Shown here piece by piece: positions 23,053 through 33,012 of a stretch of 64,000 bases of DNA. The notes below the pieces were generated by a model. The model ran no database searches. It saw nothing but the letters and a program-made list of their open reading frames with translations, and had not been told where the DNA came from. How positions within the stretch are numbered: position 1 is the stretch's first letter; each line of letters opens with the position of its first letter. Origin of the DNA: Lutraria lutraria. Its lineage: Eukaryota > Mollusca > Bivalvia > Venerida > Mactridae. Location: positions 4,257,067 to 4,321,066 of the forward strand of contig OZ026842.1 in the NCBI GenBank assembly GCA_964023205.1. Reading direction: 5' to 3'. The translations under genes and the position numbers were made by a program.

Positions 23053-26000
23053 TCAATCATTCAAGTTGAAACCATGCCCTCCTGGTTACAATAATGAAAC
23101 AAACAAAATAATTAACATAATAACAGCTTCTGATAAACAGAAAGTATTAAAAGTCTGGCAATATTAACCGGACTGTTTAAACTGATTACATGTATCATAT
23201 AAAGAGTGAAAATCCATAAAACAATGAAAAGAGAAAAGTCGATTTTCAATGTTACACGTTTATACTGTTTTAACACATGTACTTCTATATCAATAGTGTT
23301 ACAAAGACGAATTTAAATTGTTTACATGTATTATAAACTCAAGAATGAAAATCTACATACCCTCGTCTTGTAGTTGTCTGAGTGCGTCACGCCTACGTCT
23401 GTCCTCTGAAATCATATAGGCTCTCCACGTTAAAATACCCTGAATTCATATGCATCGTAGGTTCTACATGTTACAATACTCTAAAACCAAATCTATAAGG
23501 CTCTATATGTTAAAATATTTTGAAATCATATAGGCTATGTACGTTACAATACACTGAAATCATATAGGCTCTGTATGTTGCAATACTCTGAAATCATATA
23601 GGCTCTGTATGTTGCAATACTCTGAAATCATATAGGCTTTACATAGTACAATACTCTAAAATCACATAGGCTCTACATGTTTCATCACTCTGAAATCAAA
23701 TAAATTCTACATGTTACAATACAGTGAAATCACATAGGCTCTTCATGTTACATCACTCTGAAATCATATAGGCTCTTCATGTTACATCACTCTGAAATCA
23801 TATAGGCTCTACATGTTACATCACTCTGAAATCATATAGGCCCAATATGTTGCAATACTCTGCAATCATATAGATTCTACATGTTACTAAACTCTAAAAT
23901 CATATAGGCTCTACAGATTACAATACTCTAAAATCATATATGCTCTGTATGTCACAAAACACTGAAATCATGTAGGCTCTGCATGTTACAATACTCTAAA
24001 ATCATATAGGCTCTACATGTTACAATATTCTGAAGTCATATAGGCTCTGTATGTTGCAATACTCTGAAATCATATAGATTCTACATGTTACAATACACTG
24101 GAATCATATAGGTTCTAGATGTTACAATACCCCAAACCCATATAGGCTCTATTTGTTATAATATTCTGAAATCATAAAGGTTCTGTATGTTAATAAATTC
24201 TGAAATCACATAAGATCTATGTATTACAACATTCTGAAATCATATGGGTTTCATATATTACAACACTGGCAATATTCTAAACATTGTTAACATCCAAACT
24301 TACAATACTCACATGTACACATCAAGTTAAATAACACGAAACCCTTTCCTAATTTCTATTAATTCTATTTTTGTTTATTCTGTTCAGTTAAAGACATTTA
24401 ATACATCGTTTCAAACGTTTGAAGTATAAATACCGACAAAAACATTCGATACCAGTTTATTAAAGAATTATTAGAAAGTAATAATAAAACATGAAATGTC
24501 TACTTTGTTGTAAATATATCAACTAATCTTCAAATGTGATCCAAAGAGTAGGTAAAACACTAAAACCTGAAGAACACAGTACATAGTTAAGCTTCCATTT
24601 GAAACCCGAAAACTTTTTTTCGTGTGATATGAAGAACGCAATGGACATACCTTTCATAAATCCATGCGGATGTCCGTGTCCACCATGCAAACTCAAACGT
24701 AGTACTAGAAAGATGAAAAACAAAGACACACTATTAAAGTTCTGATCCTCATTTTGACATATGTTCGAACGTTTCACAAACAATACTGATCTGACACACC
24801 TTGGCGGATAGCGTAAACGGACGTCAAACGGATAGAATAAATGCGGCAGAAATGTATCCGGTGTTGCTCGAGAAACTTGTGTTTGGTGTTTGGAGCAAAT
24901 AAAACGCATAATGACCGCACGATCACCGAACATGTACATGAGGATTAACGGTCAATTAGCTGACATAACTGTTAGGGGAACGGACAAGTACCCGGTAAAA
25001 TGAAAGCGAAGCGCACGAGAACGTTTCAGGACTATTTTTATTTCGGTCACGTGACCTAATAGGAATTCAGGCACATTTTCCGTCTCACTTCTGTTGTACT
25101 AATACTATGATGCCACTAAATACTAGAGAATGCTTGGAAGAGAAAGATCAGGACACTGAGGGAGACTACCAGATATCCCTCTTCTCTCTGTACCAGTGGT
25201 TACACTGGAAAATACCAGACGACCTAATAGCAAGAGACTCTAGAAACCCACACTGATCTACATGAAGAAATCCTGTCTGAAACTGGGGAGCTTCATGAAT
25301 GCTCCAATGATCTCGGTCATTCATCGGCTTCATCCCAATCTACTAAAAATCAAGCCCAAGAAATCGTGCCGCCTCCGTGAAGGGCATGAAGAAGGCCAAG
25401 TCCTGGAATGGGTGGAGGATCATTCCTGTCTGTGGAATTTGAAAAGCAAGCACTTCAAAAACAAGGCTACGAAGGATCACTTCTGGGAGGACAAAGCTAA
25501 TGGGACAAGGAACGCACGAATTCCGAACAAACCGTATGCCAACGCGTGATTACATTGAGCGTACACCCAGCGGTCGCCCTTGACCGGTGGACTCCACTCC
25601 AAGTTCTGTACATAAACGAAACTTTTCACCGGATTGAACGGATGTTGACTGAAAAGGGCGCATTTTCCGAAAGAGATACGGATAAGAAGAACATGCAGAC
25701 GTACACAAACGGTTCTGGAATTTTGTTCTCTGCCAGGCGGGTCCGTTAATGCTATCAGGTAAGGTGTGACAACAGCTTTATTAAACTCTTCTAGTATTGT
25801 GGTTTATTTCATAACGCATTTACAATGTGATGTATCACAAGAGTAATTAGAAACCTGCATTATATTTATTTAATTTCTTTGTAGACTATATTGTATTACC
25901 TGGCATATCAAATGTCCAAAACATGCAGTATCTGTTCGTTCATTATATAATTATTCAATGTCATTGGGCCTGGCTTAATACGCTAAAAATTTAAAGTATC

Positions 26001-27158
26001 TGACTTGGATGTCAGGTCAAATCATGTTTCACTAATTTATAGATTTAAAAACTAAACCATAATTATATACTAAAAAGAACCCTCTGTATAAAGTGCATTG
26101 CAAGTATATTTGATTGGTCTTCTATAAACCAATATCGCACGTTATTTACAAATTTTTGAACAACGATAACTACTCTGTACATAGTAATATATTACAACAA
26201 ATGGCCTTAAAATCACTATATATATATTGTAGGGAATCGTGTCTCAGTTTTTATTACGTCCTCGGTTCGTTAGATACTTGACTTAAAAGAAATTGCGTAC
26301 CCAAAACTCCGTTGTTTATTGTAATACGCTATAGATAAAAAAGGAAACAAGTATCCAAATTTTGTGGCAGGGTTCCCTTGATGTACATTTCCGCTACAAA
26401 ATACCGAAAACCGCTTTGAAATCCGTTGTCAAAAACACGGCAATGTTAATTCGAAAATGACACCTACTGTGTTTCTTTTTCAGCTGAGTAATGTTTATGC
26501 TTATGTTTACGGTTCAATAATTGAAACCATGCCCAGGTTTGATGTCTAGTAAGAGTTTTTATAACAAATGTTATAAACAAATTGTTTACTGAAGACCAAC
26601 GAAATATAGTACTTGTTACAAATCACTTGCAATGGACAGTGGATTTATTTTTAGTATGTAATTATGGTTTAGTTTTTATATACTGGTGAAACTTGATATG
26701 ACCAGTCAGCCAAACCCGATACATTAATGCTGTATAATGTTTTTACATATCAAATTTTATTATGTTACGTTTTAGTCCTCATTCATTTCTTATTCAGTTT
26801 GTATTCCAGATTTTAGCAATCATGGCAATAACGTTGTTTTTAAACGTGTTTTTGATAATATAACATCGTTAAAAATCTTTTTGAAAAAGTGCATTAATAT
26901 CAATATGATAATAACAACTTTATAGAATCACTACTTGATTGAAACCGTAAAATGGCTTCAGTCGTATTCCTGTACGTAAGATTACTAAATTCCTTCGAAC
27001 ATCTCCCACTGAAAATCAGACAACAATATTTAATTCAAATGATAAGAAAAAAGTATTATCATACCTCCTATACGGTCACGCGGCGGCCCGACTACATCAG
27101 AACTTACGACAAGAAACATAGCGGCACAAAGGCCAGCTACTATAACACAATTTCTCAT
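23053..27158 (-). CDS. Small secreted peptide gene, copy B (intact, 55 residues)
   Basis: Three minus-strand exons join in phase: 27065-27158 (start ATG, donor gtatga, phase 1), 23361-23405 (tttcag / gtatgt, phase 1 to 1) and 23053-23081 (ttgtaaccag, stop TGA). The product has a signal peptide MRNCVIVAGLCAAMFLVVSS with cleavage expected near residue 20, then a charged, cysteine-free mature part: DVVGPPRDRIG, EDRRRRDALRQLQDEG, GHGFNLND. The Arg4 run could be a processing site of a prohormone-like peptide; that is inference. No family was recognised. Support comes from splice-site quality, matching phases and a paralogous copy. The start lies about 110 bp from the mariner remnant on the upstream side. 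An alternative first exon may exist at 24655-24755. Confidence 0.55.
23406..24262. repeat. 34-bp minisatellite, array B (about 25 diverged units)
   Basis: Diverged tandem units built on 'ctctgaaatcatataggct' and 'ctacatgttacaata'. It abuts the exon 2 acceptor of the peptide gene. On the minus strand most units contain GATTTCAGAG, the same sequence as the functional acceptor junction. It is the paralogue of array A, which has been homogenised more recently. Confidence 0.95.
24655..24755 (-). other. Alternative first exon candidate, copy B
   Basis: ATG AGG ATC AGA begins a signal-like sequence that meets TAG after 15 codons. One frame over, a hydrophobic run SLFFIFLVLRLSL continues into HGGHGHPHGFMK and a phase-1 gtatgt donor that would splice in frame to EDRRRRD. 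The Gly/His-rich stretch echoes the GHGF of the last exon. Coding status is unclear because no in-frame start lies close by. Confidence 0.3.
25262..25549 (+). pseudogene. MADF-domain fragment
   Basis: The frame reads VLEWVEDHSCLWNLKSKHF followed by KNKATKDHFWEDKANG, a good match to the MADF (Myb/SANT-like) DNA-binding domain pattern L-x-E-x-V-x-x-x-x-x-L-W-x-x-x-S-x-x-(Y/F)-K-x-(K/R). Such domains occur in the partner proteins of Harbinger elements and in host genes. The upstream open stretch (ETGELHECSNDLGHSSAS) is in a different frame, and no start or splice context was resolved. Probably a transposon remnant in copy B, with no clear equivalent in copy A. Confidence 0.5.
25995..26723 (+). 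mobile_element. TTAA-flanked MITE (family M), copy M3
   Basis: AGTATCTGACTTGG after TTAA (25991-25994) is inverted at the right end as CAAACCCGATACA before TTAA (26724-26727). Copy A has an uninterrupted site at about 9605 ('ttaaagctgcataat'), so the insertion postdates the duplication. Confidence 0.8.
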
Positions 27159-27270
27159 ATTGATCTATCTCAACGAGTTGCAAGATATTTATTAGACAAG
27201 ATCTGGCTGACTTTCGTCTTTTCACTAGATCGTGAATCATTCAAACATATGCATCGTTGCGCACAATGTA

Positions 27271-28249
27271 CGAGGGGTGTTCCAAAGGTAATATCATCTG
27301 TGTTTTATTTCCTGGAAATTATGTGATGTGTACGCAAAACCATCTCGTGTCGATAGAAAAATCGCTTTTTAAAAGTGGTCAATATAGGTCAATATCTCGC
27401 TCACAATTTCACTGACATTGGTACGGTGTACATTGTTTTATAGCTTATTCATTACACTGGACGTAAATGACTGGCAAGAAAGCTGAAAATGTATTTGAAA
27501 TTATGGCTTCTATAAGGCTGTTTGTCATAAAACCTGTAGATTTGTGAGATGTGCGACATTTGTGGTCTCGTTGACCTATTTGTAAGTGGATCGCTCAATT
27601 CAGGACCAGACTTGAAAAAAGATTAAAATAAATGCAAGATGGATACCCAATGTGTTATTAACAGATGAACAAAATAGTTGCCGTGTAGCAAAGGCAAAAT
27701 GTACACTAAATATAACAAAAAGGCTTTAGACAATTTAGGTAGTGATGACGAGACCTTGGTTTATAAGTTTGAACCAAAGTCGGAGTTTTCTTACCGAATA
27801 CTTATCTTAACTTAATAAAAAATTGTTCTCAGAAAATTGAAGGACTACTACAAAATTCATCACCCCAAAATAGGACTTCAGTACCAGACTCTTGCATGAT
27901 AATGCGTCTGCTTCTCAAGGCAAGTATTTCGACCGAGGTTTTGGAATCGGAAAAGCGTCCGTCCTTCCTCATCGACCGTTTTCACTTGGACTTGACCCCG
28001 AGCAACTATTCCCTATTACCAAAGCATAAATATCATCGATCTGGAAAGAAAATTCGAGAATTGCCCTTAAATCAGCTTTTTATCAGTATCTGAAAGGTGT
28101 CCCCATTGAATAGTATGAATAATTCTTAACCGACTCGAAAGGTGTATTCTAGAAGGTTGGGAATGTTTTGAAGTGTAGAGCAAGTTAAGTTTGAAATTTG
28201 CAGTTTAGGAGAACATATGCAAATGACATTACTTTTAGATCAACATTTG
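27271..28249 (+). pseudogene. Mariner transposon remnant, copy B
   Basis: The left terminus CGAGGGGTGTTCCAAAGGTAA follows TA at 27269. The body is shorter than in copy A because of internal deletions. Recognisable remnants are GDET near 27750, LHDNAS near 27890, a C-terminal SAFYQYLK-like stretch near 28070, and the decayed right end at about 28222-28249. Orthologous position to the copy A element. Confidence 0.8.
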
Positions 28250-28914
28250 TATTGGCTCATTAAGTTTGAAATTTGTTGGCCAAACGCCGGTTGTTTTGTT
28301 TACAGTATTATACAATTCATGTTTTTTTTATAGATTGCAAAATGATTATGAAAATGCAATTAACAACATAACTAACGGCCTGTGAACATTTCAAAGCAAT
28401 GCATTATTTCTTCTTGAAAGCCGAAAGAAGTGGTCGGACTACGTCATAAAAAACTCGCATCTTATTAGAACATTTTGTACGTTTTCATTGCTAACAATAT
28501 GTTTATTTCGGAGAAAATAATACAGAAACTATCGGATACGGATAGTAATGAGGGGATAGCAATGAGGGGACAATAAGATTTAAGAGGTAGTACCGTTAGT
28601 ACCTCAGAGTAAAGTCAAATATTTAATAATTACCAGTCACTGTGACACACTTTAAAGAAGTCAGTTTAACAAAAGTATGCCCTTTTAGGAGTTAGAAAAT
28701 ACTGGTTAAAGGCTTGAGCACAAGTTAATATCTCAGTAACCGTTTACGGTGTTGCATTTCAACTTTACACATGTATTTGGGAATGGGATCTAACGTTATT
28801 GACCAATTGCCATGCCTCTGACCTGCATTTTGATCAAATAATTTAGGAATAAGAAAGTCTTCAAAAAACGTTTTGCGTGTATGTTCAAATTCCAGTCACA
28901 AGTAATGGATCACA

Positions 28915-29050
28915 CGGCTGTGGTCAAGTGGTTAGTGGACTGGATTTGCAATTCGGCGACCTGGGTGACGATCTCTTGTGTATTGGTCAGAATTCAGTCG
29001 AGGAAAACTTGTTCGGCGGCCGTATTGACTGAAAGATAAACGGTCCACCC
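28915..29050 (+). mobile_element. Truncated tRNA-type SINE, copy B
   Basis: Same head-to-tail deletion form as 11900-12020 in copy A. Confidence 0.55.
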
Positions 29051-30209
29051 GTCCGTAACCAAACGTTGTTCGACCAATAATTAGAGAGTCTTAAGACTTA
29101 CTTTAGAGATTTTTCATTGCATGTTGCTACCTCCTTTTGTTTCTGAGTTACGAGCTACATTAAAATTGTGCACAGACGACGACGCAGTGACCACAATCTC
29201 AACTTTTCACGGTTAACAGACGATCTAAATTGTTACTTTAAATTAAGTCTTCTCCAACGATATGTTTCGATTAATAAGTTATCACTACGCGGAATATATT
29301 TCATTAACATTTTTACACGCTACGTTTTAATTCCTGTTATAAAATTAATTAATATATTTCTTACTATGTCTCAATACCATTCCTGAATGAAATATCTTTG
29401 AATTGTTGATTGCTTGTTGTTAGGATTAGTAAATATCTAGGATTTATGACGTATTGTCTTTTCAAAATACCTGAGAAAGCAGTATTACGAAAAAATAATA
29501 ATGTACCAATGTTTTAAGCCATTGTTGTTTAAGTGTACCGTTTTGATTTCTCTAGTAATATAATACATTTTGTAATGATAGTTTGCTTCAGTTATACGTG
29601 TTATTGAAGTCGATAAGTCTGGTTCAGTATTGTATTAAACAAACTCCTCGCTACGTCACGCTTTGCTACTTTAACCACTACCACCACTATAACCCATGTA
29701 ACGAGAGGTGTATCATGTGATTAAAACATAGCGGCCACTTTCAAAACGCCAAGTAAATAGGTTAATGCAAATTGCTTAAATAAACCACGAAGATTGTAAA
29801 AGTACTTGACTGTAAACTGAACCACGCTGTTTATTACGTCATACGCCTTAAAAATGAAAACAGATATAAAAAAGGCACGGTTCCCTAGATTTACATTTCC
29901 GCTCCAAAATACCGAAAACCGCTTTGAAATCCACTACAAATAAGAAGACAGTCTTAATTCGAAAATGACACCTACTGTGTTTGTAGGCGAGTAATTAACA
30001 ATAAGTGTCAGAATGAAATCAACGAATTTCTTTTAATTGATGTACCTCTTTTTTACAAAATGAAGCAGATGTGAGTGGCTCGAACTCAGTCAATGGCACT
30101 TTCTTTTTAAATTATTGTATACATTTATTTTTTTAATATTTTATTCATTGGATTATGTTTGTTCTTGTCACATGTCTATGTATACACGCTGAATATTACA
30201 TTTTGTATT
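29051..30209. other. Gene-free stretch with MITE fragment
   Basis: No exon was supported. A family-M fragment lies at about 29815-30010 ('aaccgctttgaaatccactac', 'aaatgacacctactgtgttt'). Confidence 0.4.
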
Positions 30210-30353
30210 TCAAAAGAGAAAAGGGAAAGAAGAAATGCATTTGTTCTCTGATGCATGTGTATGCCTATATATCACATATATAATCATGTCTAACTTGAAC
30301 TCCATACAATTTGTGATGAAGTCTTTTACTGCCTCCATAATCTGATTTGCCCT
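30210..30353 (-). CDS. Possible conserved terminal exon 'RANQ', copy B
   Basis: After gttttcag the frame reads RANQIMEAVKDFITNCMEFK and runs 47 codons to TGA at 30210-30212. The N-terminal 20 residues are conserved with copy A and the tail differs. No family or upstream exon was recognised. Confidence 0.35.
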   Translation of the reverse strand, partial: RANQIMEAVKDFITNCMEFKLDMIIYVIYRHTHASENKCISSFPFLF

Positions 30354-31204
30354 CTGAAAACTGCACTATTGTATCTTGCCATTTGTTGCATGCATTTGTT
30401 TGTATAAAATTGAATGTTGATAAAATGTATATTATGATGACAATGAGCTTTATACTTAAATAAATTGATAAATATCTGTTTTGTTCTGTTTGATACAATT
30501 GCTAAAAACGTCGGACGATAAAACTTGCTTTGATTATGGTTTCTCACAATCACGGACCAGACAGACATCAATTATCCGTTTGAAGTGATTAATAAATTTA
30601 TCAAGAAAACAAAATAATAACATACATCATGCGTACAAGGAAGCTACAGTGTGTTTATATCTATCTTTTTTTTGATAAATTATCATTGAATTCACATTTA
30701 AACAAAACATATCATAATACGAGCATAACATGATGTTTATAATCGACAATATTTGTTACCACCAGTTTGTTTAATTTGTTTGTTTACTTGACGACAACTT
30801 TTTTTGTTTTATGTTAATGTAAAAAAATGACTTGCCTTGACGTGCTATTTTCCACATTTCGAATAAAGTCAACAATGCGCTATTATAGCCATAATGCGTT
30901 CATATTTCATTTCATAAATTACCATTGAAACCACGTTTGAACAAAAATTATTTTAATACACCATGATGATAAGTATTACGAATAGAATGTGCTTGTTTTT
31001 GCAGTATTTTGTTTGGTTTTCACCATCAATGATAAACACTCCTTTGTCATTTTCCGTCCCGATGATACATAATTGTATTGTCGAAATGAGCATCAGGTTA
31101 AGGTTAAACAAAATCTTCATACTTATTCTCAGCAGAAATATGTTCACTATCGTCACTGGCTTCATTTAAATCATCATGTGTTCAATTAATGTAGTAAGTT
31201 CAAG

Positions 31205-31278
31205 TCAATGTAATGGAATGTTATTTTCCAGTTCATCCCAAGAACTGATTGTTCCAATCTTGTTCCCTGGAGTCAAGA
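31205..31278 (-). CDS. Possible conserved terminal exon 'TPGNK', copy B
   Basis: Phase-1 acceptor tgttgcag, then LTPGNKIGTISSWDELENN, IPLH and TGA. Same length and stop as in copy A (13901-13974). Confidence 0.4.
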
Positions 31279-31888
31279 CTGCAACATTTTAGAAACTACT
31301 GTTCAAAACACATTTTGGTCTACATCATGATGTCGAAAACTGGCGACCTTTTTTGTAATACTTTACATGTATTATGTACGTAAGTGGTCATATCGTTCAA
31401 AGCATATCCCGTAGAAATGTGAAATATAGCCCTAAGCAAAATGAACTAAACAAGTAAATGTTTGGCCCTAAAGGCCATTTCCCATATTCGTCGCCAGGTA
31501 ACAACTCGTTGATGGAAGGTACACGGCCCATAGTTGCACGTAAACAACATTGTCATTATAGTGATTATACCAGTCAACATTTTGAGCCACACGGTCGTTC
31601 TATAAATATACAAATATCTAACTCTGTTATGCGTCTGAATATGTTCCACATGGGCTAGGTGGAAATCACATTTCCTTTGAACCGCTAGTAATGATTGTTT
31701 GTATTCTAACTACTTATTAAATATTCAAATGATCTCCAGTGTCTCTGTTATCTATATATAACACTTATTTAACATCAGTCAGTTTCCTAATGTATGTGTT
31801 GTTTGGCCATCTTTGATCTGTGACGTGTTGATATCGCTGGGTTTTAAAGCTACATGTATATGATTCTTGTTTCGCATTTTATACAAAG

Positions 31889-31929
31889 GCTACATCATCT
31901 TTAGAGTGACTATTTTGTGCAAGACACAG
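31889..31929 (+). CDS. Possible small exon on plus strand, copy B
   Basis: Encodes YIIFRVTILCKTQ between acaaag and gtaaac. It differs from copy A by one in-frame codon. Confidence 0.25.
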
Positions 31930-31939
31930 GTAAACGGCT

Positions 31940-32990
31940 TATGATGTAGTGCCCTCCTAAATACACACAGACCCTCTCTACTATCAAGACACGAACATTT
32001 GTGTAGTCAGCTGTTTCATCATGGCCGCGGAGATCTGAAATAGCTTGAACTGTAGTGTCTTAGGTATTGAAGAATATGTCGGTGCTGATTAATACATGTA
32101 CGTAGGTTTCTTTTCGAAAAACAACCGCATGGATGATTGTTTTTTTTCGTGATTTCTGGGCCCATGAGTTGTATCCCTTTGCTAAATGATATATATTATT
32201 ACGATTATGTAATAGGAATCCTGTTTCAAATTTTATTCCCGGCGGGAAAATAGAATTTTAATAGTAATAAATGTTATTAAAGAAGGCATACAGCTTAATC
32301 CATGGACGCGTAAAGCTAGTGCTTTTTTAGGCGAATTGCCACACGGCTTTGTGCAAAATTAATTACTATTAAATAATTTAAAGCCAATAAAACTGATTTC
32401 AAACAGTGATTCACCGATTGTTATATAGTTTGGAACAATAGATGAAGTATTAGCCGAATTGACCGACATGGAGCAGGCATTTAATTGCTAACAATAAAAA
32501 GCCCGGGCATTTAAGATTAAGGAGGGTAGGAATACAATACTTTATAAATTGTAGAATTAATAGGTTAATATTAACAAATCATAAATGGAGAACAAACTAG
32601 AAATTACATTAGTGGTGTTTTATATTCTTTATCTATAATTTGTTTTATTATCTTTATTGATATATTTAAATTCAATAATTACAATTTAATTGTTTGCATC
32701 TTGTTTATAGACTAAATTGTTGATGAGATATTTTCATATTTATTCGTAAAACAGATTATCCATACGGAATATTTTTGAAGATTATGTAGAAGCAAATCTG
32801 AAATGTTTGTACATGGAATACAGTATGAAATAAATAAATAAAGATATGAATAAATTCTAGTACGGACCTTGTTCTTACGGATACTACGGACACGGTAGAA
32901 TCATTTAAATCAATCAAGTTCTGTCGGAAACTCATTGTTTTTGTTTTCGATATTTTTTAAGTAGAAGTTGACATTGTTCCCCGATTTTTG
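31940..32990. other. Intergenic stretch upstream of the TSP1 gene
   Basis: AT-rich, no exon. A cag acceptor at 32991-32993 directly upstream of the start-codon exon suggests an untranslated first exon somewhere in this interval; it was not located. Confidence 0.4.
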
Positions 32991-33012
32991 CAGAGTCTGA
33001 CGGTCAACAAAC

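Larger units (their letters stand above)
22900..31929. repeat. Segmental duplication, copy B
   Basis: Collinear partner of 2950-14634. It retains the intact peptide gene, lacks the 3.6-kb element of copy A, and has gained MITE M3 at 25995-26723. The right edge coincides with the end of similarity after 'gtaaac' at about 31935. Confidence 0.85.

Noticed and set aside
30953..31165. Minus ORF of 70 codons in copy B with hydrophobic start
   Set aside because: The frame is not kept in copy A, and overlapping terminal-exon evidence upstream is stronger.
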